Positions 38,897-50,301 are shown, counted from the first letter of the stretch. The stretch is 64,000 nt of DNA from Serripes groenlandicus (GCA_031761405.1 JASEVX010000005.1:557454-621453); one strand, 5' to 3'. The notes: a model not told the origin generated them from the sequence alone. A program made the numbers and translations.

Positions 38897-39100
38897 AATT
38901 GTTAGTGGTAAACTAACACGGGAAATGTTGCTTTCTCAATGCGAATATAATTTGCAATATAAGTGATAAAAAAAGGAGTATGCTAAAAAGCTACACATGA
39001 TAACATCTAAATTATCAAGGTGTAACATCACTTGAAAATCAATGACGTCAACGTTACTATGTATGCATACGGTATACGGATTGGCAAAACCGGTTTATCA

Positions 39101-40340
39101 TATAAATAATTTGAATTAATGAAACATTTTTCAATCAGTTAAAAATCTAGCTAATTATGAAGCTGTTTTTATGGCAGTTTGTTTCGTTATTCAACAAAAA
39201 ATATAGCAATGAAGAAAGCATCGGTTAGAAAACACTTTACATCACATCCCAGTTGACGAATTTCACTGTGACAGATTGAGAAGATATTACAATGGTAAAT
39301 ATCAGTATTTCAATGATAGGAATATAATTAATTAATATATCCAGACTGAATTAAATACAATGACAAGATAAAGCCTTATAGATCAGCTTAATTAATTAAC
39401 AAAAGACGTAACAATGAAAACCTGATCAACAATGTTTGAACGCCGTTTGTATGGACCTCTACATAAAACATGTGGATTCGCGAAAAATCAATGAGTTGAA
39501 TTAATACGCTCAGTATATGCAACTAAAAGCGATCATGCACATAGACAAAAATGCAATTTGACTGTGTTAAAATGTCAAGGAAGTAGCTAAATATACATCA
39601 GTATTGTATACATTTCACATCAGTTACTCGCAAAAATATAAATTAAACATCATTAGTTAATGTAAATAGCTAACCGGACTGAACTTTTATAAGACCAATC
39701 ATTAAAAAAGTCCTCCTTCTCGCACATCATTTTCATATAGTAAACGTTTTTATAGACGTGAAATAATATTGGTGTAATACATGAAAGCCAGACGATCTGT
39801 CTTTCAATCTGCACAACACGATACCAAGTTGTGTAATGGACGCTGATATGTCATTGGCCTTTGTCTCCGGGCTTTGTTTTATGCAACATGAAAGCTTTGT
39901 CTGAAATCGAAATACTCATGAACTCACCATTTTAATAACTAGACATTAAACTGGATGTGTAACTTTGATAATCGAGTATTATTTATTGGGATAACTACGA
40001 TATAAATGTTTTATAACAGTCGCCGGTAATCGACATCTACAGATTGATTCAGTATTAAATAACACATATAAGCATAACGAACGGTATTAACATCATTGTC
40101 ATAAGGGGGCAGGGTCTTTCTAAATTGCAAATCAGAGCCTTTAAAGTCGATAAGCAAGCTTATAGAACAACGTTAAGGATAAGTTTCAATTGTAGACATT
40201 CTTTATGTATAATGAGAAGTACATCAGAAATAAATATAGATTGATTCTAAATCGGCATGATTTCTTAACGTTCTATATTAGCTTAAACGGTGAACACACT
40301 TTATACATATATATGTATATATATATATGTGTATACTTAC
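39101..40340. other. VPS13 intron, no further feature
   Basis: This is AT-rich intronic sequence between the 40,341 exon and the array. An (AT)n stretch at 40,307-40,330 lies next to the donor of that exon. No repeat family or exon was recognised. Confidence 0.5.
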
Positions 40341-40462
40341 ATCGAGACGAAATGCGTTAGACCTGTAGTTGAATTGATCCTCAATCAGTATGATTTGGAA
40401 ACGGTCACCATTTATATCAACAATATGTGAGTCCGGTGCTTCAACCTGCTCGTCACTCGTTT
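40341..40462 (-). CDS. VPS13: VPS13-like exon (IILIEDQFNYRSNAFRLD)
   Basis: This 122-base exon runs from CTTTATTTTAG to GTAAGTAT (near-consensus donor), phase 1 to phase 0. It encodes TSDEQVEAPDSHIVDINGDR, then FQIILIEDQFNYRSNAFRLD. A strand followed by an acidic turn and another strand resembles the repeating units of the VPS13 groove, but I cannot place it at a fixed position. It directly follows the Trp/Gly-rich exon. In VPS13A more than a thousand residues separate that stretch from the S-P motif block of the next exon, so the gene is either shortened or has exons I missed. Confidence 0.82.
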
Positions 40463-41296
40463 CTAAAATAAAGTAACGAATCATTTACAATGCAAACTTG
40501 ACGAATGAACAAAGAAGTGCTGATCTACAAACAGGTATAAACATAAGATTGCTATAAGCTAAATGCATTTCCTACCAATATCAACTAGGTATGAACAATT
40601 AAGTCAAATCATTAGAGATTCACAGACCTGCAGACGATAAAAATTGTCCCTAATTGTCTCTCTTTTAAACGTGTGACCCAAAAACAGAGTTAACCTGATA
40701 TAAAATGTTTAAAGGTTAACATTCTAAAGGTATTTGCTACAGTTAAATATGTATACATACATATTATATACAGTTTCACCACGTATAAGGTGAAAGTAAT
40801 TCAGTAAGTTCAATTATGTTTCAATTCATTTCAAACATACCAATTAATGCCTTTTCGGTTATTTTCGTGTATCCCACCATCCTAATTATCTAACCTGTTA
40901 TGCTAAAATGTGTTATTGTAGAAAATTTACAAAGATTAATTAACGACATGTTGAATTTTGCTTCAAGTAAGACAAAGATGTCCGTGCACGTTCCAATCCA
41001 TATAATCCAGGATGTTTGTTTTTGGTCATTTGCCATAAAGAATTACCTTGATTATTAAGCAAACCTTGACATAATACGATATGCTAAATTACAAATTAAT
41101 CTCTAATTATGTTTTATGTTTAATATATGCACTTAATTGAGATTAGTTGATTTTGTAGATGTTGTATAAACCCAGACGTGCACAATATTCAAAGCTGTTT
41201 TACTGCCATGGTGAAAGTAATATGGGACATACGATAGCCGTGAAGAATGATAAATCTCTTATATAAAGCTTTAATACGTACGTGTTTCTTCTGTAC

Positions 41297-41444
41297 CTTG
41301 ATTGCTGTTCTCACCCCAACCACACAACCTTCTAATAGATACTATACATTCCTCTCGTCCATTTGTCCTTCGATTTGACCATTCAACTGCCGCTTGCTGG
41401 CGTAGAATTTTGATGTTGAAGACATCTAGTAATTTCTCACAGTC
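41297..41444 (-). CDS. VPS13: VPS13-like exon (LDVFNI...RQQA block)
   Basis: This 148-base exon follows ATAACAATAAAG and is in phase 0. It encodes DCEKLLDVFNIKILRQQAAV, then EWSNRRTNGREECIVSIRRL and CGWGENSNQ. VPS13A/C have L-D-V-F-N-I-x-x-A-R-Q-x-A-x-V-E at this place, followed by a Trp/Gly-rich stretch; CGWGENSNQ is the reduced equivalent. Two donors in the same phase are possible: CAAG/GTACAG (chosen, end 41,297) or ACAC/GTACGT 12 bases later. Both join the next exon in frame. Confidence 0.9.
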
Positions 41445-41951
41445 CTTTATTGTTATCGAATGTGAAATAAAAGTCTCTTTATATGAGGTTGTCACACAAA
41501 CATGAACATATGAAGTTTAGGACTTATGATAATCCAGGTTTAGTTGCAGAATCGTCATGTTAGATTCTGACTAAATATTAAATATCACCAAATAAATTTG
41601 ACTTTAATTTAAAAGAATTGTCAAAGCTCTAAAAATCGATTGTCATGTGGTCATTTACAACTTCAAGCCAATATCTAATCACAGACAAAATATGAAAGTA
41701 AACACCATGGGATAATGGCATTATATATAAGCTATTGATATCAGTGCTAAATCCATTACAAATATGTTATTATTGTTAGAAAGAAATAACCTACTCTGAA
41801 TAGTAAGATAAAGGCATTTACCTAAAATTATACCTTAAAACTCGATATAGCAAATCAAATGTGTTACTTAATACTAAACAGTATTTTTAATTAGTTTTCT
41901 TCAGAGAAGATAATAGTCTCGTTGGTGAAATATTTTGAAAACAAATCGTAC

Positions 41952-42123
41952 ATTCAATTGTTGTTGAAGTGCTTTCGAAATTGTCTTTGACTCAAGTTTA
42001 GAGATGTACGCTTCAAGATACGTCGCTTTCGTGTCTCGATACAGTTTCATGTGATCCCAGGACCAAATTCTACGACGTGGTCGAACTATTTCTTCAAGAA
42101 TGCATGTTTCTGCAAATTTCCAC
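41952..42123 (-). CDS. VPS13: VPS13-like exon (WSWDHMKLYRD repeat block)
   Basis: This 172-base exon runs from TTGTAATAG to GTACGATT, phase 2 to phase 0. The 57 residues include WKFAETCILEEIVRPRRRI, WSWDHMKLYRDTKATYLEAY and ISKLESKTISKALQQQLN. This is the basic, helix-forming W-x-W-x-x-h-x-x-h-R-x-x-x-x-x-Y block that Pfam treats as the repeating coiled region of VPS13. It is the clearest family signature in the window. The donor GTACGA is weaker than usual, but the next exon joins in frame and continues the family sequence. Confidence 0.92.
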
Positions 42124-42559
42124 CTATTACAATAAGCCAATACACATATATTAAAGAGAACAGGCGTCACCTGGTATTGATTAATTAATACAAGCAGCAG
42201 GTAAAGCATGACTACAAACGGGAAATATAGTTGTGAATCATAAGTGTATATCTGTATTACAGGCTGGCGACGCAAGGGGATACAGGAAAAGTTATTTAGC
42301 GTATACTGAATGGTTTATACTTAGGTCACATAGGTGTTGGATTTAATCAAAGTGGCACATGATACAATTCCTAGCTAATTATAAATAAAAACTTACAGTG
42401 TATGAAACATTTTATAATACATGAACATAAGGCACAACCGTTTATCATTATCCTGCTGCAGACGACATATGGTGTTTCGAGACCAATTGTATCATAGCCA
42501 TGAGGTATATGTTGCTCGTAACTTTGAATCAATATCAGCTGGTTTTGTTTTATTTTTGT

Positions 42560-42760
42560 TTTATTGGGATTTTACGACATGTTCAACATTACAACATTAT
42601 TTCAGTTATATCGTGGCGACAGTTCACTTATTCATGATCCCTTGGTAAACAAAAAAGTACTAGGCTAGAAAATATGCCTTGCCCAAGGGAACTCTACCAT
42701 GAACGTCGTGCCGCGGCGCCTGGTATAAAATCCCCGACGCTTACCTCGGCGGATTCCTGC
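42560..42760. repeat. Bivalve-type dispersed repeat
   Basis: 'ttattgggattttacgacat' and 'tatatcgtggcgacagttca' match the family at 36.1 kb. It is followed by 'cttgcccaagggaactctac' and a GC-rich piece with 'ggcgcctggtataaaatccc', SINE-like. It lies in a VPS13 intron just below the 42,855 exon. Confidence 0.45.
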
Positions 42761-42854
42761 TCGTTTTGTTCATTTTCTTACAAAAGTTGTGGTAGAAAAG
42801 TTCAAAATATCAAAACTAGGTTTCTCTTTACACGTAATAGTAATTTAGTCTTAC

Positions 42855-42967
42855 AATTTATATATGTCTCTATTTAACGGCAGAATAGCTGTTGGTTTAT
42901 GTCTTTTGTAGATCCCCCGCAGATTTCCTCGTTGAAACCCTTCAAGAACTGCAATTACGTCATTGTA
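42855..42967 (-). CDS. VPS13: VPS13-like exon (YNDVIAVLE block)
   Basis: This 113-base exon runs from CTTTTCCAAG to GTAAGACT, phase 0 to phase 2. It encodes YNDVIAVLEGFQRGNLRGIY, then KRHKPTAILPLNRDIYK. The family block is Y-x-x-h-h-x-h-h-E-x-h-D followed by a Y-R-K-Y/F-R-P element; KRHKP is the equivalent here. The spliced Leu codon (TT plus G) leads into LWKFAETCILEE. Family members usually carry two aromatic residues (R-W-W) at that joint; this gene has K-L-W-K, so it is diverged. Confidence 0.88.
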
Positions 42968-43523
42968 CTTGGAAAAGAAAATCATGAAGAAATTGGATTG
43001 TAAAAGTATCCGAAGAACTAACAGTTCACTTTTGATTGTTTCTAGTAATAATAATGCCGCATTTGTGCAAACAGGTTCTGAATATATTCCAAAGCAGTAG
43101 TTTCACAGCTGGAGTCTTCTATAGTTAAGCAATCACCTGTTATCTAATAAGAGGTCTGGTTTAGATCTCGGTGAAGGATTTTGTTATTATAAAGCATTCA
43201 CTTTTATGTGGTCACTTAATTGTAATCTCTCTTGAATTGAGTTGGTTGTCACATGGAAGTTCACGTCTGATAGTTAGAACCATTACTTAAACATGGACTG
43301 GCACAAAAACTCTTCATGCGATTATTTTGGAATATTTTCTCATTGTCAACACATAACGTTTTGGATGAAAATGTGTTAACAATAACGGAAGTGGATCATG
43401 CAAGTATTTGCCAAGTGAATTTCAAATATTATTCAAACTGCAATTTTGTTACAACAGTAGCGAACATGGACAGATATCAAAAGAATGAAATAAGTAGTGA
43501 CGTCCTTGATAGTGTGATCTTAC

Positions 43524-43654
43524 CTGTTCTTTTGCGAGTGCTATAGAGATCTCTTCAAGCAGAATCATCAAGCAAATATTGCGTAATGTGAACAGTTCTT
43601 CATCAGGTTTTGTGTTCAATGTTACATCGGCCACAGGTGATTGTGTTCTTAATA
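43524..43654 (-). CDS. VPS13: VPS13-like exon, beta-strand region before the coiled repeat
   Basis: This 131-base exon runs from GTTTCCAG to GTAAGATC, phase 1 to phase 0. It gives 43 residues: SPVADVTLNTKPDEELFTLR, then NICLMILLEEISIALAKEQ. The family pattern is A-x-L-x-L-N-x-x-P, then hydrophobic strands, then I-x-h-x-h-x-K-x-Q-Y; the Tyr is the first residue of the next exon here. The reading frame is open across the exon. Confidence is high because both neighbouring exons join in frame and continue the same family alignment. Confidence 0.9.
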
Positions 43655-43945
43655 CTGGAAACAAAAATCAATACACCATCAGACTTTTGTTATCCTAATT
43701 CAACTGGCTTTCTGTTTAGTTCAATGAGCAACAGAGGATATATTTGAATTACTGAAATAAATACATGTCACATGTTAAATTAATGTTAACAATATTTCAT
43801 CAAGCCTTAGGTTAATTTTATATTGACAACATGTGCTATCGGTCATATAACCACGGGCAAGACTAAATACATATTATATATATATGTATGTAACAAATAT
43901 AGCATGTGTATGGCACAACAATGAGACAATATATGATTAGTATTC

Positions 43946-45690
43946 AGGATTCAAGATTCAAGATTCAAACTTTTATTTCGTAACGTAAACAAATATGTTT
44001 TTTGTTACATAATAAGTGTAAATACATTTAAGTCATCGACATGACATAATAAAGCAGTATGTTACAGCTTATAATAATAGTGTAAAATATATATATTCAA
44101 ATCATAATGATAGTAATTCAATTCAAGTTCTAGTGATAATAGTAAAGTAATATGATAGTTGAGCCCTTATGCGAATCCCTGCTTCACAGAACCGCTCAAC
44201 CAATTATTTAAATGAAACAACATATACTGATAAGATCAATGCACTCACAGGGAGGTGAACCAATTATCGTGCATTTACTAATATATATCAGAAAGTTCAA
44301 TTCAATTCCTAAATAATCTTATATTCATATAACAGTGTTGACATTTGATCGTCTTATTCGAATGACATGATACATGTATTTTCCAAGATTCAACAAATCA
44401 GTTTACTGTCAGAAGACATTAGTTCAGTGAATTTATAAGCACTCAATCTAACATAAAAGCACTGTCTAGTAAATTGTTTCCGTGAAACTATATACAATGG
44501 GCATATTATTATAAAATGGTACTTATCCTCAATATTACAAGTCTTGCAAACATTTACCAATACGCAAGTTACGCTCAATTCTACCATTTCCACACCTTCA
44601 TGTTTCTTTCTTAGTTGATGACAAGACAATCTTATGCGTGATAAAAACAACTCTGGAGTTACTATAGAAATATCTAAATGTTGTTCATACATAAAATAAA
44701 TTTTAAATGTTTTTTACGTGAGCAAAGTACCGCTGTGGTACATGTTCGTATACCAAAACTGTATAAAAAACATCAACAACTTTTTTCTTAAATTATATAT
44801 GAAAACGTTTTAAGTTTGATTCTGTAGAAAATCCATCCATAAGTGTCTGAAAGAGATTAAACATAACATGCCCAATTGTTTACACCTCTCTGACAATCTT
44901 CTTGCAATGATTTGTATCAGTACCTTACAATAACATTATTGGTATAAACAGACTTACACTAATATTTAGTCATACGCTCAAACCGATTCACATACAGTTG
45001 ATATATTCCGAGTTCACCATATATACCCATATAACATGGAGATGATTTAATTTTCTAGTATCATTTTTTAAAATTTCAGATGTATTCGTTCAATGGTTTG
45101 TTAGTTACCAACAAAGACCCAAACATCAATTGAATAATTAAGAGTAGCGCCAACGATTGCATCAAATAACTAGCAGTTAGTTTTAGGTTTTAACATAAAA
45201 TCACAATTATTTGTTAACAGGGTGTAGAGAGCGTTCAGTCCTTTACTGTATATGTATATATTGTTGTATATTTATATAATTAAACACAGTTCTTAAATAA
45301 TTGTTATTATATACAGTATGTACTTGCATATCATCATATGTTCACATTTCAGTATCCAATAAAGGCCCCCTCTTCTTAAATACGATTATCTTACTCTTCT
45401 CTGTGCTAACCTTTAAACTCCATGAACCACAATAAGTTTTCAATAGATCCTAACTTTGCTGCAAATCGGTTAGTGACTTGCCAAATATATAGTCCGCAAA
45501 CAACATCAATATAAGGGAGAAATCTTCCAGGGACAAACCGCTATTTTATAAATCTAATAACGATAACACCAATTCCTCTAAAAAGAGTGAAGATACTATT
45601 AGGGATAAGACAACTTGTCTTGTTATACTGCTGTGTGTTGGTAATGAACATCATTATCAAATGGCATCAACTCAGATTAAGGCATAGCCA
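43946..45690 (-). mobile_element. Second LINE, 3' part, broken, minus strand
   Basis: At 45,520-45,360 the minus strand reads LILMLFADYIFGKSLTDLQQ, then LKTYCGSWSLKVSTEKSKII: the RT catalytic region (F-A-D-D expected, here F-A-D-Y) and the strands after it. At 44,692-44,390 the Cys/His tail reads CKTCNIEDKYHFIIICPLY. The element ends near 43,946 with TTGAATC repeated three times, a LINE-type 3' tail, after AATAAAAG. Frameshifts and the lost Asp make it inactive. It lies in a VPS13 intron in the same orientation. Confidence 0.8.
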
Positions 45691-46391
45691 GTATGATCTT
45701 GTTATTCGGTTGTATAATGTATTACGAAACATCAAAGGACTTTACAAAACGCAGTAACTGATGAGTGTTGAAAGACATAGTGTAACAAGATGTATCTTAC
45801 TTAACATAAATTATGCTCATGAAATTGGATAATATAATATCCTTAACATTGTAATGCCCTATTGGAATTTTTTAACGTTCTTTAATTATTCTATTACGAT
45901 TTTAACTTACCTATACACTGTATATTTGACTGATAGTTTAAATACTGTAATATATATTATTTGATTTATATCTTTATTTTACCTGTTTTGTTAATTGATA
46001 AACGAATATACATATGTTACAGATGATAAACGCGTGTCTCCGTTTCTGTTCCTCTCAATATTTAGATACTTTTTTGTAATTCATTCATTATGTTACCTGT
46101 TTCATAATACATGTATGTGTGTGTTATTCTCTCGGTGAACTGTCACTAAGTTCATTTCTTCACATCCGATATTGTTTGTATTTGTCTTGTTGATCAACTT
46201 TTTACATAAAAGACGTCTTCATTATTTAGAGTAAAGTAATATGTAATCACTCGAATTAAACATTATTACTATGATTACCAGAGATATCGTGCTGGAAAGC
46301 TGTATAAATATTTAAAAACATGAACTGAGCTTCCGTCTCAATATCAGATTTAGAGATGAAACTAGTGGTAGTTGAGTATAGATGTACTTAC

Positions 46392-46443
46392 AATAGTGAT
46401 AAACATGTCTTAAGTCTTCGTCCATCAAACGTTTTAAGGACTT
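46392..46443 (-). CDS. VPS13: VPS13-like micro-exon (17 aa)
   Basis: This 52-base exon lies between CTCACTTTTCAG and GTAAGTAC, both strong sites. It starts in phase 0 and ends in phase 1, exactly what the next exon at 43,654 requires. It encodes KSLKRLMDEDLRHVYHY and half a Leu codon, which joins to LRTQSPVADV. It corresponds to the segment just before the 'F-V-F-R-P-I-S-A-x-A-K-L' strand in VPS13A. It is too short for ORF detection and is supported by splice sites, phase and position. Confidence 0.75.
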
Positions 46444-48444
46444 CTGAAAAGTGAGCAAAAGTTAATCTGACAGACACATAGAATATCACTTAAAACTATG
46501 AAATATTGTTTTATCCATCGACTTGTCGACTTTATAACAACGTGATAATTGACATTAAGTGACTTATTTCGGTGTATTGAGCTGAATATTCTACTTCGAT
46601 ATACTACAAGTCGATCTATCGCACTTGTATTAAACTGTAGACCAGAAATGTACCACAACATCTTGAATTTCTAACTGTCGACCTTCTACTTAAGATCGAC
46701 AAGTTGAAGCTTTTACATCGATATATCGGACGATTTTAACAGTGGTGAACCTTTATATTATTATATTGAGCAGCAGCGACACATAAATAACAAACACTTT
46801 CGTAGTAAGATTCAGACAATTCCGATCAATGCAAAGACGACAATAAGCACCAATAAGGATTTATATGCAATTTTCTTCAATTTAAGTGATTAAAACCAGC
46901 ACAGGCAAGATTTACAAAAATCAAGTACTTAAATATGTCAAAACATTATATCTATACGACCAATTAAAGGTTTGAAAGCCATATAGGTAATAACATTGTT
47001 TCAACCTACAAGCGTACATTTTACAATTTTTCTTTGAAAAAGAAAAGGGTATTCAGGTTGAGTAAACTATACACATGGGAAAATATTTTGGAGCATTTAA
47101 ACCGTGGATAGGGTTAGTATTACTTCAAAGTATGTTTCTGACTTTATCACTACTGCTCTATGTATCATGAAATCAACGAATCAGTCGGAATGCTAACCCA
47201 TCAACCCTGAGCGAGAAGGAGGAGAAAGCAAATACTACCATTCTGAAATATGTTTTGTGACCCGGCGTCCTCTCGCGCAGTAGGCGGACAGTGTTGAAAG
47301 CGGCGTTGAACGCCATAACACAAATAATACATGTACCTCATGTATCTTATCTATATCGGTCAATTTAAATTAGCATCAGCATGCTCAGCACATATGCTAA
47401 TTATTACTTGTTTATCATTTCTCATTTTAGAAAATATATATGATGTTACTCAAAAATGTATATCGGATACAGAAATTGTCATGTTATCTATTAAAGTTTC
47501 CTAACTAATTTCCTTAAAATAGCGTAAAACAACAACATTGGTTCAGTGCACATGTACGGATGTTATGAACGAATTCGGAAATGTCAAAGCCGACCATCCT
47601 ATCCAGTTAAATTAATGGTTTGAATGTTTCGAAATTGGTTAAAGTGTTTGCAGTATATGACTGTACATGTAAATACGACATACGGAATAACTTAGAAACT
47701 AAGTATTTAACGATGGGTATGACAATTACGTATTTAAATCCCGGCTCGGCATATAATTATTCCGATGATTTTGAGAATCAATGTGACGAGCATAATTGGT
47801 CTTCCATCGGTTTGCTAAACAAATGTTCTCCAAAAGGTAGCGTGTTACCTGGTGTTAGAGTACTGGGGCGGTAAAGCAAGAACACACATGGTTATGTGAA
47901 ATGCAGCTCTCATATAACGAAAACGGTAACTGCGCTGTTGTAGTTTAAAGATAGCGCTTACAATGGTATGATCGTTTTTTTTTTCAACATCAGTTCCATT
48001 AAATCATGTATACAGTGAGTTCAATTCGTCATTTTTCAAGGCTACCTAATCAGTGCTTCGGCCGTACCTGATGTAGCTCTCTTCACCATAATAAATGCAA
48101 GGCAAGAATGAAGTAAGAATGAGGGGTCTCAATTCCCACACATCAATTAAATCAACGGAGTTCAGCCAACATATATAATTATAATAATTTACAAACCAGA
48201 ATATCTGTCCGATCAATTCCGTCAAAAAGTTCAGTAGCACTTTAGTGAAACGCATATGTGTTGTATGATCATTGGGTCGTATTCTCTGTAAAAACAATGT
48301 TTCAAATTTCAACATGTTTCTTATAAAGCACATGCAAATCTCCTATACAGAAAAGTCCTAAACCCATTTTAAAATTTACTACAGCTATTGCTGATAAATA
48401 ATCCGGGTACGAATTATGGATGATGGACGCAAGGATGGATAGAT
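46444..48444. other. VPS13 intron left of the foldback
   Basis: 46,515-46,740 contains many TCGA-rich short inverted motifs (for example 'tcgacttgtcgac'). 47,190-47,330 is a copy of the bivalve-type repeat ('agcggcgttgaacgccataa'). The missing VPS13 'YWN' exon may lie here. A segment at 48,302-48,217 has good splice-like borders but its translation does not resemble VPS13. Confidence 0.4.
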
Positions 48445-48711
48445 CACAGGCGTCCGAATTTCTATTACAGCAAAAAATGCGAAAAATCACACAATACCTC
48501 GTTAAAATACTCAAAAAGTCTCTCTATATTGTCTATACGCTTTGATAGAAATGATCGTAATGGTAATTTTGGGAATACCACACGTGTTACTATAAATAGC
48601 CCCTCTATACGTCCATATAGTGTAATACTAATGACAAGGTGTGCAACGGCATTTTACCCCCTCGCTCGATTCGGGCTATAATTTCCGCAGAGAAACGTCT
48701 GAAACGACCTG

Positions 48712-48905
48712 GCCCCAGTATCACGAAACAACTTAAGTCAAATCTCAGTCTCAAACTCAAATATTGAACTCAAATTGAGACTCAAATTTTATGTTGGTGT
48801 TCACAAAAAAAAAAAAATCTCAAAATCAGTCTCAAACTCAATGAGTTGAGTTCAGAAATTGAGATTGCTATATAGCAGTCTCAAAATTTGTCTCAAACTC
48901 AAGAT
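48712..48905. promoter_or_regulatory. Left terminus and CTCAA-rich subterminal array
   Basis: After the 15-base inverted repeat, motifs of the type TCTCAA / ACTCAA recur at least twelve times up to the transposase ATG. The right end (60,915-61,069) has the inverted version (TTGAG). Such arrays are candidate binding sites for the Myb-like protein or transposase and may also hold the transposase promoter. Function is inferred. Confidence 0.6.
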
Positions 48906-49344
48906 GGCTGACAACTATATTGAGCGTTTGCAGCGTCTGCAACGTTTTAACAGATTTCGCGAGCAGCGGGTGCCCCGCCTGTTTAGAGATAGGGCGAATC
49001 CTTTGGAGATGTTGTCCAGAGTGGAAATTCGGGGGAAAGGTATCGGGTTTTTTCGGAGACGATTGTAATGATCGTAGCATCATTATTTCCTGCCCTTGAT
49101 ACGCCGACAGGAAGAAGTATGCCCCTGCCGCCACTGCTGTCTCTTCTTGTGACGCTGCAGTTTTTCGCAACGGGAGCGCACCACCTTCTTATTTTTGAAA
49201 TCCACGGAATCTCTCGTCCGTCTGTTGGTCGGGCAATAGACAGGATGACACATGCTCTTTGTAGGTTGATGGGGACCCACATATACATGTCGAGGGACGA
49301 TGCAGAGAAACGAGCAAAGAAACGACAGTTTTACAGCATCGCGG
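48904..49344 (+). pseudogene. HARBI1-like: Harbinger transposase exon 1, one frameshift
   Basis: It starts MADNYIERLQRLQRFNRFRE and continues QRVPRLFRDRANPLEMLSRV. Then the frame is lost at the run of five G (about 49,031-49,035). One base further the family sequence resumes: SMPLPPLLSLLVTLQFFATG, HGISRPSVGRAIDRMTHALC, AEKRAKKRQFYSIA, ending at GCGG/GTATTA. HARBI1-type proteins have this N-terminal helix-turn-helix region (FFATG, GISRPTVGRAI). The break is a single-base change in a homopolymer, so either a real recent mutation or a sequence error. The remaining four exons are open. Confidence 0.9.
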
Positions 49345-49600
49345 GTATTAAACTTTAATTTGAACCTGTATTTGATTGGTTGCTAATGTAAATAATATAA
49401 TACTTCCGGAGATAGGTTAACTTACACTATGTCAATTCTGCAAAATATGTACGACAGTTACATCCTCTGAATACATAATCATTATTGTTTGAAACGTAAT
49501 TATTTGTTGGTAAATCTTCAAAACATACAGTACAATGTAATCAACCGCTTACTTTAAATTGTATTTGTGTATTGTGACTATTATGCTTTGTTACTTTCAG

Positions 49601-49713
49601 AATTCCCAAACGTTCTGGGATGTGTCGATGGCACGCATATTAGGATTAGGGCCCCCTCTGTGAACGAAGCGGATTTTGTGAACAGAAAGGGGTTTCACGC
49701 CATAAATGTTCAG
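49601..49713 (+). CDS. HARBI1-like: Harbinger transposase exon 2 (first catalytic Asp)
   Basis: The exon lies between GTTACTTTCAG and GTAAAATA. It encodes [20 protein letters not shown], then [17 protein letters not shown]. The Asp in C-V-D-G-T-H-I is the first of the DDE triad; [11 protein letters not shown] is a further conserved box of DDE_Tnp_4 proteins. It joins exon 1 in phase 1 with a spliced Glu codon and ends in phase 0. Confidence 0.95.
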
Positions 49714-49849
49714 GTAAAATAATGTTAAGAATATGTTTATTATTAAGATTGTTCAGTTATTAAGTATGATAGGTATTTAAATAAATGCAAACGGCGATTG
49801 ATATGAAATTAATGGAACATATATCAGCTGCCCCCCCCCCCCTCCCCCC

Positions 49850-50150
49850 ATAAGTTTGAATTCACCAAAGTATACAGGTTACGAATTCACTGGCACCTTC
49901 CCCCTCCCCCCAAAGGGTGTTGCATATGTCAAGAATGTTGCATATGTCGAGGGATGTTGCATATGCCAAGTGTGTTGAATACGTTGAGAATTGTTTCATA
50001 TGTCGAGGAGTGATGCATAAGTCGATGCGTATTGTATAAATCTAGGACAAGGGGTGTTGCCTTTTCTAAGCGGTCTTGCATACATCGAGGGTGTGGCATA
50101 ATATGACGATAGGCGTTGTATTTCTCTAGGGATGTTGCATATTTCGATAA
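49850..50150 (+). repeat. Degenerate minisatellite in transposase intron 2
   Basis: A roughly 20-30-base unit with core 'gttgcatatgtcgaggg' recurs about ten times with heavy change. It follows the poly-C tract at 49,831. Confidence 0.6.
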
Positions 50151-50190
50151 CTGTGAATTTACTTTTAGATAGTTGTATTGATTTTTTCAG

Positions 50191-50301
50191 ATGGTTTGCG
50201 ATGCCCAGTTCATCATCCTTGATGTCGTTGCGAAGTGGCCAGGGAGCGTCCACGACAGTCGCATCTTTAAGGAGAGCAGTCTGTGTGCTGATCTGGAGAA
50301 T
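50191..50301 (+). CDS. HARBI1-like: Harbinger transposase exon 3 (second catalytic Asp)
   Basis: The exon lies between TTTTTTCAG and GTAATCAA. It encodes MVCDAQFIILDVVAKWPGSV, then HDSRIFKESSLCADLEN. W-P-G-S-x-H-D-S-R-I-F is the second catalytic box. The preceding intron (49,714-50,190) holds a poly-C tract and a degenerate minisatellite. Confidence 0.95.

Larger units (their letters stand above)
30185..39100. repeat. Array unit 5, heavily interrupted, carries the in-line VPS13 exon
   Basis: Shared landmarks occur at 30,280 (TTTAAGTGTC-like), 30,903 (SINE piece), 31,868, 32,085 and then 36,823-37,069 (exon and its flank). The flank resumes at 38,901 after a 1.8-kb insertion and fades by about 39,100. 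A broken LINE occupies 32.3-35.3 kb. The right boundary is approximate. Confidence 0.6.

Noticed and set aside
46600..46661. Candidate for the missing Y-W-N exon (frame with LWYISGLQFN)
   Set aside because: The resemblance is weak, there is no convincing donor, and it lies in a TCGA-rich repeat.
47620..47874. 84-codon plus-strand open frame
   Set aside because: It has no recognisable domain and no splice or promoter support; the length is expected by chance.
48046..48333. Possible further VPS13 exon (splice-like borders near 48,302 and 48,217)
   Set aside because: The translation shows no family pattern and the phase does not fit the neighbours.
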